NCBI RefSeq assembly: GCF_039555335.1 | Contig: NC_092636.1 | Span: forward strand, 53,437,706-53,501,705 | DNA length: 64,000 nt | Origin: Amphiura filiformis | Taxonomy: Eukaryota > Echinodermata > Ophiuroidea > Amphilepidida > Amphiuridae | Direction of reading: 5' to 3' | Shown: positions 1 through 12,396 of the stretch, piece by piece | Layout of the letters: the number at the start of each line of letters is the position of its first letter | Position numbering within the stretch: position 1 is the first letter of the stretch | Notes under the pieces: generated by a model | What the model was told of the DNA's origin: nothing | Seen by the model: the letters and a program-made list of their open reading frames with translations, nothing else | Databases searched by the model: none | Made by a program: the position numbers and the translations under genes

Positions 1-139
1 TTTGATTTCCTTCATCTTTTTTAATTACTTTTACTAGAAGTTTGTGTACATAGATTGAAAATGTAACTGGTGACATTGACATAATATGTAGCAATATATT
101 TTGTAGTTTTGAATAATTGCCCCCTCTTGGGAGACAAGC

Positions 140-325
140 TATTAATAGCACGAATGCGAGACGTCTCACCCCGAAACCTATTCGCCCCAAAAAAGTTCAC
201 CCAATACACATTACATACCACGACCAGTTCGCCCCAATACACGTACATACCACGACCAGTTCGCCCCAATTGACTCACCGTGTATAACGTTGCCGTAGCG
301 TGCATAGTAGGCCATACTGCAGTTA
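140..325. repeat. Left arm of a 6.5 kb inverted pair with 32-bp tandem units
   Basis: This arm contains tandem copies of a 32-bp unit that includes CGACCAGTTCGCCCCAATA. It is the reverse complement of 6531-6718. The resemblance runs from the outer end (GCTATTA... against ...TAATAGCA) through the 32-bp units to a GGCCATA motif on the inner side. This could be the terminal inverted repeat of one large element, or two copies of the same short element that landed in opposite orientation. No transposase is visible between the arms. Confidence 0.6.
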
Positions 326-416
326 CTGTCCGTTTTCCTATACACAATACACAGTGCTCTTTCCCATTGACGCGTGACCCTACAAATAGCCCTACGTTAA
401 CAGTATGGGGATATGA

Positions 417-732
417 CTAGTTAACGTCGCTGTGTGAAAAATAACCGGCCAATATAAAAAGTACTCTTCTAAAGTTCTAGAAAATATAGTTTTTTAACAT
501 GTCCTAAATTTTTAGCTAATTTAGATGTTTGGAAATATTCGTACTTTGGTGTTTTAGTTAATGTTATAGGTAATAGTACATTGCCTAGTTAACGTCGCTG
601 TGTGAAAAATAACCGGCCAATATTAAAAGTACTCTTCTAAAATTCTAGACAATATAGTTTTGTAACATGTCCTAAATTTTTAGCTAATTTAGGTGTTTGG
701 AGAGGGTCGTACTTTTGTGTTTTAGGAAGGAC
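417..732. repeat. Two-copy tandem duplication, 168-bp period
   Basis: Copy one begins at 417 and copy two at 585, both with CTAGTTAACGTCGCTGTGTG. They remain nearly identical for about 110 bp and then diverge. No coding potential is seen. The region from 733 to about 2490 shows only AT-rich sequence without a recognisable gene. Confidence 0.85.
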
Positions 733-2494
733 ATGTAAGCGACAGATAACACCAAAAATATGAAGAAATTATTTCCAAACCGTGTTAAGTCAAAAATCAT
801 TATGTTGCTCATTTTCAAGAATGCTGGTTTACAAAAAGCACGCCATTGTCTGATTTCGTGAACAAAGCCACACATAACATTGTTTCCTTTCGTTTCCTTT
901 ATAATCGGTTACCCAACTGAAGCTATGAATACCAGCTTTATTGCGATATCGCACATGAAAACAGTCACTTGTGCACAACCAGAGAAGATCCGATTTAATC
1001 AGTTGAGCTGTTTCAATGAGTGTTATCTTGGTTTAATAGCTTTTAATGGGGTTAAGTCCTGCAAAGGTCGAGATGAATTCTACTGTAGACATGACTGCAT
1101 CATGCCTACTAGTAGTGTTAAACATGATGTAAATTACTTATAAATCGCCAGTGTAATAATTTATATAATATATGGCAAAACAAAACATTATATAAAAGAA
1201 AATAAAAACAACAAAAAACTCTTACTCTTGCGAGTTTTGTGTATTTTTATTTTACCGACTCAAACTCAGTTAAAATAGGTAAGTTTGAGATGTTCAAAAC
1301 TTTCAAAACTTGCAGTCCTATAAACATATTAAATCAGAGAAGATCTTCTTTGACATAATGAAACTATTAAAAGGACTGAAAAAAATATATTTGGCAATTT
1401 GCGTACAACTAGCAAAACAAACGCCAGCAGCAGCTTTGAGATGTTTTGTGGGTTCCGTGCTGTGCACCGGGCTGTGCACTGACTTTTGCCGCTTTTGCAC
1501 AGCGTGTAAGCGGCGGATATTTGCTGCCACTTCGCAAAACGCCGGGTGTGATATGTGTTCAATCCTGGTTCAATCAATGGTACCGTGACCAAAACGCATA
1601 AAAGTGCCAGAACACACCGACGGCGTACCTTGCTTGACAAGTCCCGGGCCCTTGCCGTGTGCCTTACACACTGATGTACGATCGATTGCTTGACAAGTAG
1701 GCCTAGTATGCTCTCAATTTGATTAAGACCGGAGGTAGTGCCACAAAGAAGAAAAATGCAATGATTTTGTTTGCAAAACTGGTTAAAGTCCAGTATTAAT
1801 ACGATTTCTGTCAAATTTTAATTTGGTTATTCTTTGCCAAATATTATTATAGTAACAACTGTCAGGAAAGTTTTCTGGTCATTCTAAACTGTGATGTTCT
1901 AAAATAATCAAAGATATAACAATTTTTAAATATTAGTCTCAGATAATTATATATTCATCCTCATATAGCTTGATATGCTCGTTACAACTCTTTACAATAA
2001 CTTATTATTATATATATCTTTAATTGAAATGCTATTATTTTAATTATATAATCATAATTTTATAATGTTTCAGATATATTGTACATTGTAATTGACAGTT
2101 ATCATGATTCATTTTGTTCTTAATTTCTGCAACTTGCCTGTCAATCACAGACTAATTATGATTGATTTAAACACCACGGGACATCTTACATTGTACCTCT
2201 CAATCCTCTCAATATGCCAACAATTTTAAGGCGGGATGTTTTAACTCGATGATGTTAATACAAATGTCGACCTTATTTTATTGATTTAGCCTATATCATA
2301 CGCTAATACATAAGTTGGCATAATTATTCCCGGAATATCATGATTATATCGTTATGAACACGACAGAGTGCCGAATACATAAAATTGTTGTTCTGAGTAA
2401 GCGGCGTTTGAAAATCTTGGTACCATGCTCGACCAATGGGCTCAATCGATCCAATTTTATATCACAATTTTTGCCCCGAAATACCAATGACCGC

Positions 2495-2790
2495 AATTTT
2501 TGGCAAGCTGAGAGGGGGGCAAGCAATTTTTGGCACGAATTCATGGGGCGTCTTTTTAATAAAACGCTCTAAAAGGCTTAGGAAAACAATGGAAACGCTT
2601 AAAAATGCAAATTGTCCTGCTCGCTGGGCTCGCAACATACATCTAGACCATTTAAGGTTTGCAATTTGGGATCCCAAAATTTGACATGTTCAAGGGGGGG
2701 TAAAGAATTTTTGGCGAGCGAGAGGGGGTGGGCAAGCGATTTTTGGCGAGGGGGGGGGAAGCGATTTTGGTGAGCCGTTTGGAAATTTTA
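2495..2790. repeat. Degenerate tandem repeat, GCGATTTTTGGCGAG plus G-runs
   Basis: About four irregular units of roughly 30-40 bp read GCAAGC(G/A)ATTTTTGGC followed by a run of G. Short reading frames on both strands here are by-products of the repeat. Confidence 0.6.
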
Positions 2791-3061
2791 CCCTGGGGCT
2801 CATAATTATTGCACAGCACCTAAACACGTTACACAAAATTGTTCCATTAATTGGATTTTTTACCCATGGTAGCTCCAATATCTTAAAAAACATAATTAAT
2901 TTGGCAGAGTTCAATGTAAGCTTTGACATTTTTAAACATTAAATAGGCTATCGCCCTTTTTTTTACATTTTTAAAGTAAAAACAAAATTGAAGAAGAAAA
3001 AGTTTGTTCTCAGAGAATAAATAAATTGAATCTTGTGTGAAATATTGTATTAGGCCTATAT

Positions 3062-3422
3062 TAAAGCCACGATTTCTCCGTGATACGGAAAACGGAAAAA
3101 TTCACGGAAATCGGGTTTGCCCACGGAAATTTGAAAATGCCACAAAATTGTAAAAACTGTGTAAAATGTCTAACTGTTGTGTTGATTTGCAAAATAAAAC
3201 AAAGAAAAGTGATTATTTGGCAGTAATCAACCATTAAACAACCCATTTTAGCATTAATTCTAGGCCTACTCCAGTAAAGGGTAATACAAAATACACTTAT
3301 AAAACATGTTTGTTTTCAATTTTCAGTGCTTTATAATTATTGGAAAAGCGGAAAATCACGGAAATCGTCCAATTTGTAACACGGAATTTTAATTTAAGTA
3401 ACATGGAGAAATCGTGGCTTTA
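3062..3422. mobile_element. hAT-type MITE with 8-bp target-site duplication
   Basis: The ends are inverted repeats: TAAAGCCACGATTTCTCC on the left and its exact complement on the right. GCCTATAT lies immediately outside both ends (3054-3061 and 3423-3430), a perfect 8-bp target duplication. An 8-bp duplication is the hallmark of the hAT superfamily. The 361-bp interior has no transposase and repeats CACGGAAAT-type motifs, so this is a non-autonomous copy. It appears related to the element at 20593-21024, which shares the ACGGAAAAC and CCGTG motifs. Confidence 0.85.
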
Positions 3423-3451
3423 GCCTATATTATGTTGTAAAAAGAATTAAA

Positions 3452-3763
3452 TGGGAAATATTTTCCATTTGAATTATAGCGAAAGAAAACACATTGGATT
3501 TATGCGCGCAAAAGTAACATTTTCCAATTCGCGCTCAATTCTTTTATTCTGTTCAATACTGTTCACGAAGGTGTGCGTTGTGTAACTTGGGGTGGAGGGT
3601 GTATAAAAATAGTTGTTTTTAAAAGGTTTAGTATGCCTGCAACGTCAGAAATCCCATTCTTGCATGAAAAGTAGCCTATACATTACCGGATACATTACCA
3701 TGCATGAAGATATAATAATGTCTATAATACATGCTGCATGCATGGAAGACACCATTTAATATC
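3452..3763. repeat. Segmental duplication, copy 1
   Basis: This segment recurs at 4055-4374 in the same orientation, about 600 bp away. Shared landmarks in the same order are TGGGAAA..TTTTCCATTT, GCGCTCAATTCTT, GGGTGGAGGGTGT, AATCCCA, a block at ACCATGCATGA, and GACACCATT. The copies are diverged, so the duplication is not recent. Confidence 0.75.
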
Positions 3764-4054
3764 ATGAGTAGGCCTAATGTTGGAAACTCCATTCTTCCAT
3801 ACCAGAAGTTCAGCTTTTTCCTCTGGTCTTAAATTAAAATAAATATCTTGTTGTTTTCTTTGGTTTTAGATTTCAATAACATTTGTCAAAGTGTCAAAGT
3901 GATTTTCCATTCCTGCTCCAAATTTCAAGTTTGAGTATATGGGTGACCGATCATGACGATGTGTGTTGTGTGTGTGGGGGTGTGTGGGGGTGTGGGGGGT
4001 ATACGGGTGTGGTTGTATAGAGAATAGCTAACCAAGCAAAGAAACAAAATTATT

Positions 4055-4374
4055 TGGGAAAGATTTTCCATTTTGAATTATTGGAGAAAGAGTTCAGATT
4101 TATGTGCTAAAAGTGACATTTTTCATTTCAGCGCTCAATTCTTCTAGTATTTCAGTGTGTTTATACTGCTGAATGAAGGTGAGCTTCAGTATGTGGGGGG
4201 GGGGGGGCGTGTGGGCGGGGCAGGGGGTGGAGGGTGTTATTGTTAAATGTTATATGCCTAGAGCGTCAAAATCCCACTCCTACATTAAAAGTATACAGTA
4301 CCATGCATGATGATATATAATAATGTATGTACGTTCAAGCGCATGCTGCATGCACTGCAAGACACCATTAAATC
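4055..4374. repeat. Segmental duplication, copy 2
   Basis: This is the second copy of the segment at 3452-3763. It contains a G-homopolymer and GT-rich expansion near 4195-4225 that copy 1 lacks. The two are separated by GT-rich simple sequence around 3960-4010. Confidence 0.75.
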
Positions 4375-4549
4375 TTTTGGCTGCCTGTAGATCTGAACAT
4401 ATAGGACTTTTCCCACAAAATGGTCTTGGGAGCAAAAATTTGCCTTTTGCGTGAAAAAAAGAAGGACGGGTCTTTGGATGTGGGTAAAGGAGCTCGTTAC
4501 TAATAATATTTTGCCAAAGGATAACCAAATTAAAATTTGACCGAAATCG

Positions 4550-4898
4550 TATTAAAGGGGCATTTCGTGATCCACAGCCTCATCCCCCACTTTTCTCAAA
4601 AAAAGTTGAGATTTTTATATCACTGAAAACCTCTGGCTACATAATGTTTATGTACAAAATATTTCTTGCAGATTAATTCGTTTTGCAAAGATATCGTGAA
4701 ATTTGAATTTCGCTCTGGTGCACCAGAACGAAATTACAACGCATTGTCTATGGAACAGTGTAATACACATAATCGTGCATAACTCGCAAACGCAAAATCG
4801 GAATCAACTGAAATTTTGGGAATAGGCTTTTTTCGTGGATATCTACTGAATAATGTCATAAAAAGAGATTGCTATGATCACGAAATACTCCTTTAATA
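4550..4898. mobile_element. Fold-back MITE
   Basis: The inverted ends are TATTAAAGGGGCATTTCGTG on the left and the near-complement CACGAAATACTCCTTTAATA on the right. A 14-bp perfect palindrome, TCTGGTGCACCAGA, lies near the centre and is flanked by GAAATT and AATTTC, so the whole element can fold on itself. It carries no gene. Confidence 0.8.
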
Positions 4899-5624
4899 GG
4901 CCTACTGGGCTTTAATCAGTTTTGCAAACAAAATCCCAACTTTTTCTTCTTCGCGTGCCTCCCAATAAAGGCCTACATCACAATTTCAAAACACGGCCCG
5001 TAATTCTCGGGGTCGTAAAAACATACTCGATAAAATAGATAAGTAACAAAAACCCATATGGATGGAAAAGTAGGCCTACATGATCAAAAATAAAATGTTT
5101 TCATAACATAAACATAGTCAGCTCAACTGAATCTCGGGCTGAATCACAAGGGTTTCTAAACCAATTCATAGCATTACACGCTTATATATATCACCAGCCA
5201 AATTGTTACAAATACTCAACATTTATTTAAAACAGCACTGCATACTGTCTACTGAAAATACAAATTGTATTAGTTACGAACAATGGATTGTAAAAACATG
5301 ACAAATTCATAAAATACAAAAATACATTTTAATGGCATAAAATTCATAGAACACCGTCAAATTTGTTTACAAAGACATAGGCCTACAGTAAATAAACAAA
5401 TTAAACAACACAATGTAAAGTGATTCAATAATATAATAATAATTAAGATATGATTAATATAATACTAGTACTATTAATAATATTAAAATGATAGTTATTT
5501 TTTATTGTTATCATAAGAAAATAATAATAATACTATAATTTTTACTATAATACCGTATTAATTATTATTATATGAATAGGTCGTATTGATTATTCCATAA
5601 TACATGAATATAAAATAACACTCT

Positions 5625-6508
5625 TTCCGGTGAATCAATTGCTTCTAATATTATCAAAAAAGCAAACGGGAGACTCAAATTCTTGTACAGACATGCAGAC
5701 TTTTTATGCATGAAAACACGCAAGACACTGTGTTCAGCTTTAATTCTTTGTCATTTCGATTATGCATGTTCTTCATGGTATACAGGGTTATCTAAAACTA
5801 CAAAAACAAATTACAAATTATGCAAAACAAGATCGTTCGTTTTATTTTGGATGTGGGGCCACGTACTCACATTGGGCAGAAAGAATTGGATTTGGTGGGT
5901 ATGCTATCCAGTCAAGACAGAGTAGTTCAATTAAAACTTAGTCATGTTTTTAAAATTTTCCATAACTGTTGTCCTGAATATATGAAAATGCATTTTACTA
6001 GAGTATCATCTCTTCATAATTACAGTACCAGGGGTAGTCCATTCAACTTTAAGGTTCCTCACTCCAAGGGCCAAAATAGCCTCACTTTCTTTAATAGTGC
6101 AATTCATCATTGGAACTCACTGCCAAATGAAATCAAGAACATCAATGATTTTAAATTGTACAAACAATCTGTCAAACAGTTTTTAGCTGATCAAGGGTCC
6201 ATTTGATTTTCAGAGTTTGAGCTGGTCTCACATTTCTGCTTTTTCCGTCCTTTTTGCACGTTGTCTCTGTTCTTGTTTTTGTATGGCAGTTTGTTCCTAT
6301 ATTTCTTTTGCTTGTAAAGGACCCCAATGGAAATAAGCTTTTCCCAAGGCTTTTTGGGCTATCCTTGGTACTTGTGTTGATTTGTAATTTTGTTATACAA
6401 TTTTGATGTGCAATATATTTTATTTTGTTATAATAATACTGTATACGTAGTGTAATTTGTATGTTATTCTTATAGTACCAAATAAAATCAATCAATCAAT
6501 CAATCAAT
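5625..6508 (+). pseudogene. 5'-truncated, frameshifted non-LTR retrotransposon (RT C-terminal region)
   Basis: One reading frame from about 5628 to 5815 encodes residues such as KANGRLKFLYRHADFL and LCHFDYACSSWY. A frame change near 5810-5820 then leads to a second frame that runs to the stop at 6206 and includes QNKIVRFILD and FFNSAIHHWNSLPNEI. This order is typical of the region after the reverse-transcriptase core in CR1/jockey-like LINEs. A short 3' UTR follows, then an AATAAA overlapping an (ATCA)n tail at 6487-6508. This is the usual 3' end of such elements. The 5' part, including endonuclease and catalytic RT motifs, is missing. It is a dead copy caught by truncation and frameshift. 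Confidence 0.8.
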
Positions 6509-6530
6509 GCAAACAATTGGAAGTTGTATT

Positions 6531-6718
6531 GATTGGCCATATGACCGCATGCACTGCATTCATGGCACTTTACAGTTTACACAGTGAGTCAATTGGGGCG
6601 AACTTGTCGTGGTATGTACGTGTATTGGGGCGAGCTGGTCGCGGTATGTACGTGTATTGGGGCGAACTGGTAGTGGTATGTACTGGTGTGGGGCGAAACG
6701 TCCTGACACCTAATAGCA
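6531..6718. repeat. Right arm of the inverted pair with 32-bp tandem units
   Basis: Units begin at GGGG in 6595, 6627 and 6659, an exact 32-bp period, and share GGCGAACTGGTCGTGGTATG-like sequence. The arm is the reverse complement of 140-325. It begins about 20 bp after the tail of the LINE fragment. Confidence 0.65.
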
Positions 6719-6942
6719 CATATCTTTGAAGATTTGACTTATTTGACTTATGTATTGCATTTCTGTTTGAAGCACAAGTTCAGATGAAAAATGTGATATA
6801 AACCATCATTGCCTTGTGTTTTTGATTGATAATGTATAATAATAACAGATTTCCCAAATAAGAGTTGAATAATGTATTTATTAAAACAGAATATCCATTA
6901 CAAAAGATCTAAGCACACAAAATATTTATTCTAAAAAGACTT

Positions 6943-7142
6943 TACACCCCTTGGACACTATTGGTCATCTAACAGCATTTCTGATTGGTTGATAACTTGA
7001 AATGCTCATTTCATTTGCCAATTATGACTAGACTGGTCAAACCTGCATTTGCAGATGATCTTATTAATACCCTCCATGATTGGTTCAAAATTGGACACAG
7101 TATTCATTTTGGCCAATCGGCAGGTAGTTCTCATGGGATTAA
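6943..7142. repeat. Dispersed 200-bp element, copy 1
   Basis: This sequence recurs reverse-complemented at 35752-35961. Shared blocks include GGTCATCTAACAGCA, TTGATAACTTGAAATGCTCA, GCAGATGATCTTATTAATA and GCCAATCGGCAGGTAG. The ends resemble TTAACCCC and GGGGTTAA, weak terminal inverted repeats. The 113-codon open frame across it is an artefact. Confidence 0.75.
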
Positions 7143-7649
7143 TTGCAAATACAAGTTTATTACAGAACTAACACAAGGCAGCCTTAGGATAAATCACATT
7201 TTGCATTTGAACTTGTCATATTTGAAACCCAAAGTAAAATGGTACCTTAGAATGGGTTTAAAAACACTGATGAAATACACAGATATCTTAAACAAATTCT
7301 TGTACCAAAATCGCTGTTTATTTTGAGATAATTATGGTGTTCTGTTGCCCGAACTAAAATTTACCCTTTATAATGCTGCTGCTTCTTTAATTTATGTATT
7401 TTGCCGAAATTATAGTAGATCTGAATAAATCATACTTGTATGAAGACTGAAATTTGTCAACAGAAATGTTAGTGGCTGCATTAGTGGGATAGCTTGCCCC
7501 GCTGAGCATTGTGGGTAATATGGTGATTGGTTGGAAATCATCAGCTGCAGAGTACATTAAAAGCTCATAGATAGAAAAGTATGTTTCGATTCCAGTGTAA
7601 ATTTTGAATCGCACATCCCAGGATTCTCGTAAGACAGCATTGAAATTGA

Positions 7650-8018
7650 CCATAATTTACACACAACCTAATTATTAGTATTAGTTTTGAGCTCAACAAT
7701 TTCCAACCATATTACCAACAATGCTCAGGGGACATTTCCCTATGGCTGCCTGTTATAGTGAAAATGTGTCATCCTTCCATATGAATTGGGATGATTATTA
7801 TAGTGACCATAACTGTGATTGGGTGTTGTATCTCTCGAAGTCAGTGTAATTTCCCAGGATTTTTTCCAGATTTTAGGATTTTTTTTGCCCCTGATTTCAG
7901 GATTTGTTTCCTCTACTACCCTGCACAAAAATAAAGGAAAGTACCATTTTCAGAATATATTAATCAGCTATTTCAGGATTTTTGTCACAAGTGCAATCAC
8001 ACCCCTGTATAGTGTACA
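7650..8018. other. No gene recognised
   Basis: AT-rich sequence leads into the CTTT microsatellite. I see no splice-flanked reading frame or known motif. Confidence 0.5.
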
Positions 8019-8206
<188 letters not shown>

Positions 8207-9024
8207 GTTTGTCTGTCGCTCTTTGTTTATATCTTTCTTTTTGTTCATTTTCTCTCTCTCTCTCTCTTTATTTTTAGGGGGCAAATTAAAATGTAAACTG
8301 TTCATCAATGTCAGTTTCATGTCAAATCCATTCATTAAGACAATAAAAAACATGCTGTTTGATATACTACAATATCATACTTGCCTATAAACAGTGTTCA
8401 ATGTAATATAATATTTTGAATAGATTCAAGAAACTATATGACTTGTAAAACATTACAATATATATCAAGAACAAGCTCTTTCGAAAGGCAAAACAAGGAC
8501 ATTTTAATACGCACCAATTCAGTTATTTAATTTAGCAACATGTACTGCAATTTCTCACTCTTATTAGGCTTTTGTATTCTTAACGTAACCAAAGACAAGT
8601 GGATTAAACTCTATATTGCAATACTAACAAACATATTAGTCCCATTGGCTTGACATTTTTCTGTAAAATTGTGATTTTCTTTTAATATTCCACATTGCTT
8701 ATGATGGATGATGTTAACAAAATGTTGCATGTTCATCAGCATAAGGCTATTACATTTGAAATCATTTTCATGTATATAAAAAAGTAAGTCACTTTTAAAG
8801 GTGAATCTTTTTTGTTTGTTTGTTTGTTATATCTACTTATTTCATCTTCAAAACAATGAGTGTCATCTCTGGAAGTGAATTTCAAATGAAATATCCCATT
8901 AATTTGGAGTTTGGGCATTGTGTAGAGGTAAATCAGGAGAACTGTTGCTTTCAATGGATTCATTGCTGAAATGCAACAAAACCCAATATTGTGTATACTG
9001 TATGAAAGTATCTAACTGTTAAAA

Positions 9025-9211
9025 TGAGGTATTCCAGTTGAAATCCATCTTATCCCTATGGAAGACATGACCTTAATCTTTCACACAATGGGTGTAGATT
9101 TCAAATGGAGTCGTCCGTTCAGATAACCCCATTTGAAATTCACACTCCCTGTGTGGGAGATTAAGGTCATGTTTTCCATAGGGGGTGTATGGATTACAAC
9201 TGGAATAGCGC
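9025..9211. mobile_element. Family-A fold-back MITE, copy 1
   Basis: The left arm reads ATTCCAGTTGAAATCCAT..CCCTATGGAAGACATGACC. The right arm is its complement (GGTCATGTTTTCCATAGG..AACTGGAATAG). Seven copies of this family of about 190 bp lie in the window. There is no coding capacity. Confidence 0.85.
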
Positions 9212-9296
9212 AATACTGACACCAGGTTAAGTAAAACGTAGAGTAATGTAATGTTCTATGCTGTGTTTGAGGTTTCATGCTAATGGCCAACAACTT

Positions 9297-9426
9297 GAGG
9301 GCTCAGTGCACCAAAGCCTCATCTCCATTAGCTCCTTGGGTTATGTTGTGTATAAATGCAATGGTGTGAATGAACAACATTACGCAGGGGGCTATTAGAG
9401 ATGAGACTTTGTTGCACTGAGCCCTC
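9297..9426. mobile_element. 130-bp hairpin element
   Basis: Inverted arms of about 40 bp start with GAGGGCTCAGTGCA on the left and end with TGCACTGAGCCCTC on the right, with a few mismatches further in. The loop is about 50 bp. Confidence 0.8.
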
Positions 9427-10009
9427 GGCGATATCAGACTGTTGTAAAAGTGGACACCGAATACTGCAATGTATACAAATGAAACATAGGGTGAATGGGA
9501 AAAAACTTGCTAATATAACAAAGCTACATATCTGTATAGAATGATTTGATTCTTAGTTTGATAATGTGTAATACATTATTGGTCATGCTGCTAGTGTTGT
9601 ATCCTATAATAAATGTGAAAAGCCTGCAAATACCCAAACATGTGTGTGTATGACTTATTTATATTACAGTATGCTCTGAGAGTATACTTTTATAATGTAG
9701 CTACAATCTTGGTCAAAATTATTTGCTAAACCTATGTTGTTTCCTTCCATTATTTTTTGCCCCCTCCTTGGAAAATTGAGGTCATGTCATAAAATTGTTC
9801 GAAAAGAGATTGGTTGGTGAGCGTTTTGTAGAGATACTCAAGAACGTTTGGGTCAAAGGTCATTAAGGTCATTTGTCAACAATTACATAGAATCATGCTT
9901 ACTGTATTTCCATTGAATTTGACAGGTACTCACAACAGCCAATCAAAATAAAAGGTCAATGAGAGACCCTTAAGTGTTACGGATAAAGTTTATTCCCCTT
10001 AACATTTTC

Positions 10010-10280
10010 CATGGGGGACATACCCCCTAAAATTCGTAAGAGAAGAAAAAATCAAACAAGAATTACTCTGGACATCTTCCTTTGTTGCCCGATAAACACC
10101 ATGCTTTTGGCAAAAATGGGTAACAATTACATAATTTTGCATGTACTGCTCAAGCAGATACCAAGACCCTTCAGTTTGAGTGCAATTGTGCCAGTAAAAC
10201 AGACCAAAATATGCTTGAACCTCCTCAGAACATGCACCCACCCTTTGTGATGATGCTGTGCTGCCCCACCCCACCCCCAA
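10010..10280. repeat. Dispersed repeat family B, copy 1
   Basis: It opens with GGGGGACATACCCCCTAAAA followed by an A-rich stretch, TTGCCC, and a block around AACACCATGCTTTTGG. Two related copies lie at 10871-11135 and 12130-12375. No protein is recognised. Confidence 0.6.
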
Positions 10281-10870
10281 GATCAGAAAGGAGAAAAAAG
10301 TGAAGGAGAGAACAAAAAATATAGAGAAATGGGAAGAAGGGAAAAAAGAGGTAAAATTGGTGATAATTGAGTAGGTTTATGCCTAAAATTCCTTGACTTT
10401 ACTTGACTTAGCTGCACAAGACGTTGTGTCCCCTTTCCCTCTGCCGAGTAAGCCTCGTCCATTCAGTTCTGTCTGCTGCTTGTGCTGACCGCGCTAAAAA
10501 TCCATGTTACTGATGCATCAAATGGCTTCATTTGGCCACTGAATCTCATTTCTAAAAAAAATTCCAAATCCTGAGGAGTCGCCCTGCTTCTCGCAAATGT
10601 GACACGCTGAGGTTCAACTTCGCACTGTCACACCCCTGAATTTCAAATCGTAGGGGCATATGTCATCGATAGTCAAAAAGCAGCAAAAATGAAAAAATAG
10701 AGTTGCTAAATAAAGTGCACATGTTGGGCACTCAAAAAGGGTATCTAACACACAATAGACTCACAATGAATCAAGGTGAAATTTTACTCAAAAACTCCGC
10801 AGAGGATGTGCAATAATTGCCCTATGGAGAGTGTAAAATGGGAGGGGCAAAGATTTTGTGTTCAGCTAAA

Positions 10871-11135
10871 AAGGGGGGACATATCCCCTAAACATTCTAA
10901 TAGAAGATGAAATAAAGAAATAATTGCCAATTGCCCTGTGTAGTGTGTAGTCTCCTTTTTAGCACAAAACATGTTTTGGGCCAAATTAGAGTAAATTGTA
11001 AAATTTGTCACGCTTTGCGCGCAATGGCCCATCAAATGCCATCAAAATAGGCTTCATGTAGGGCAAAAATACAGAAATTTTCAAGCGCTTTTCCCGCAAA
11101 TGTAACCAGCACAAAATATGTCTGCCCCCTAAGTT
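10871..11135. repeat. Dispersed repeat family B, copy 2
   Basis: It opens with GGGGGGACATATCCCCTAAA and contains AACATGTTTTGGGCC and a block around TTTCAAGCGCTTTTCCCGC. The segment between copies 1 and 2 (10281-10870) shows no gene. Confidence 0.6.
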
Positions 11136-11304
11136 GTAATGCTGTCGCCGCTACTGCATAGTAGTGGGTACTTTTTAACTAGTCATCACAAGTAGAAACT
11201 AGTAGGCTTAATCATCACTGACAGTTCTTGTATGAGTTTGTGTGCTTATGATAATAATGATATATAATTCGAAATACAACCCCCCCCCTCAATATAAAGG
11301 GGAT

Positions 11305-11540
11305 GTGATTTTCTTCGGAAGGGGTCACAAATATTTCAGTGACATAATGTCGGAGTCAATTTTTTAATATGACCCCTATCTCTGGCTAAAATTTTTTTTT
11401 GTAGAGTGCCGATTGAGTCACCAGCCCCATAATTTTATAACCCCCTATTTTTGGTGTAAAAAATTATGACCCCCTATTTTTGCCATCAAAATTCTACCAT
11501 CCCCCAGTCTACCGCCCCCTCTCATTCCGAAGAAAATGTA
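11305..11540. mobile_element. Small fold-back with internal CCCCCTATTTTT repeats
   Basis: The inverted ends are GATTTTCTTCGGAAGGGG on the left and CCCCTCTCATTCCGAAGAAA on the right. Inside, the motif ATGACCCCCTATTTTT or a close variant appears three times. Confidence 0.6.
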
Positions 11541-12129
11541 CGAATACCGGGACAAATACAAAATCGGTATGGACAGATTAAATGTTGTGCGCCCTAAAAC
11601 TTGATATTATGATTATTTAGTGTTGTGCGTCCTGATTGTATGGTGACGAGCTGCACTACCCAAACTGCCACGAAAAAGGAAGTATTTTTGTGAGTATTTT
11701 ATTTGATTTTTTATACGAATAATGTTTTTTTTGTATTAATTCTTTACTTGAACAAGGTAGCAGAGAATATTGTCTTGTATCTGAGATGTGTTAGAAGTTG
11801 TTACAGTTGTTAGTAACCAGTAAACAAGACTAGTAAATACGTGCAATATTGCATAATAACGTCGTAAACGGTAAGCTTACTAATTACATGACAATTTTAA
11901 GCTTACTATACTATTCCATGATTCGGTAACAAGGTTCTTCAGCGGTGTCTGACTGCTCTTCCTGATTATCACATAAAAAGAACGAGGTAACGCATTACTA
12001 CATCAGCGAATGAGGTGCCAATGATGTAATGTTATCATGCATGTGCAATACCAGGTGGCATCCGCATCCATTGGCATCACATCCAGACTTATGGACTCTG
12101 CCAACCATCAAGTAGAAGAAGTAGGAAGC

Positions 12130-12375
12130 GGGGGGTGTCCCCCCTAAAAATCATAATCAGAAAAAAAAATAAAGCAATAATTGCCCTGTACATTTGCCTT
12201 TTAAGAACAAAAAACACCATGTTTTGGGCCTTAATCATGTAAATAGGGTAAAATTGCAATATTTTGCATGCTTTGTGCGCACAGGTCCACAAAATAGCAA
12301 AACACACCTCATCATATGGGGCTAAAATGATCTGAAATTGAAAAAAACAACATCCAAGCAAATCCTGCTCATCCG
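12130..12375. repeat. Dispersed repeat family B, copy 3
   Basis: It opens with GGGGGTGTCCCCCCTAAAAA and contains CACCATGTTTTGGGCC, as copy 2 does. It ends directly before the Harbinger-like MITE. Confidence 0.6.
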
Positions 12376-12396
12376 CTGACCTCCCCTAAATTCTAA

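Noticed and set aside
1310..1814. Overlapping frames of 92 codons (+) and 161 codons (-)
   Set aside because: They lie on opposite strands of the same DNA, have no family similarity and no convincing splice sites.
6985..7326. 113-codon plus-strand frame
   Set aside because: It overlaps a dispersed repeat that recurs inverted at 35752-35961, where the frame is not kept.
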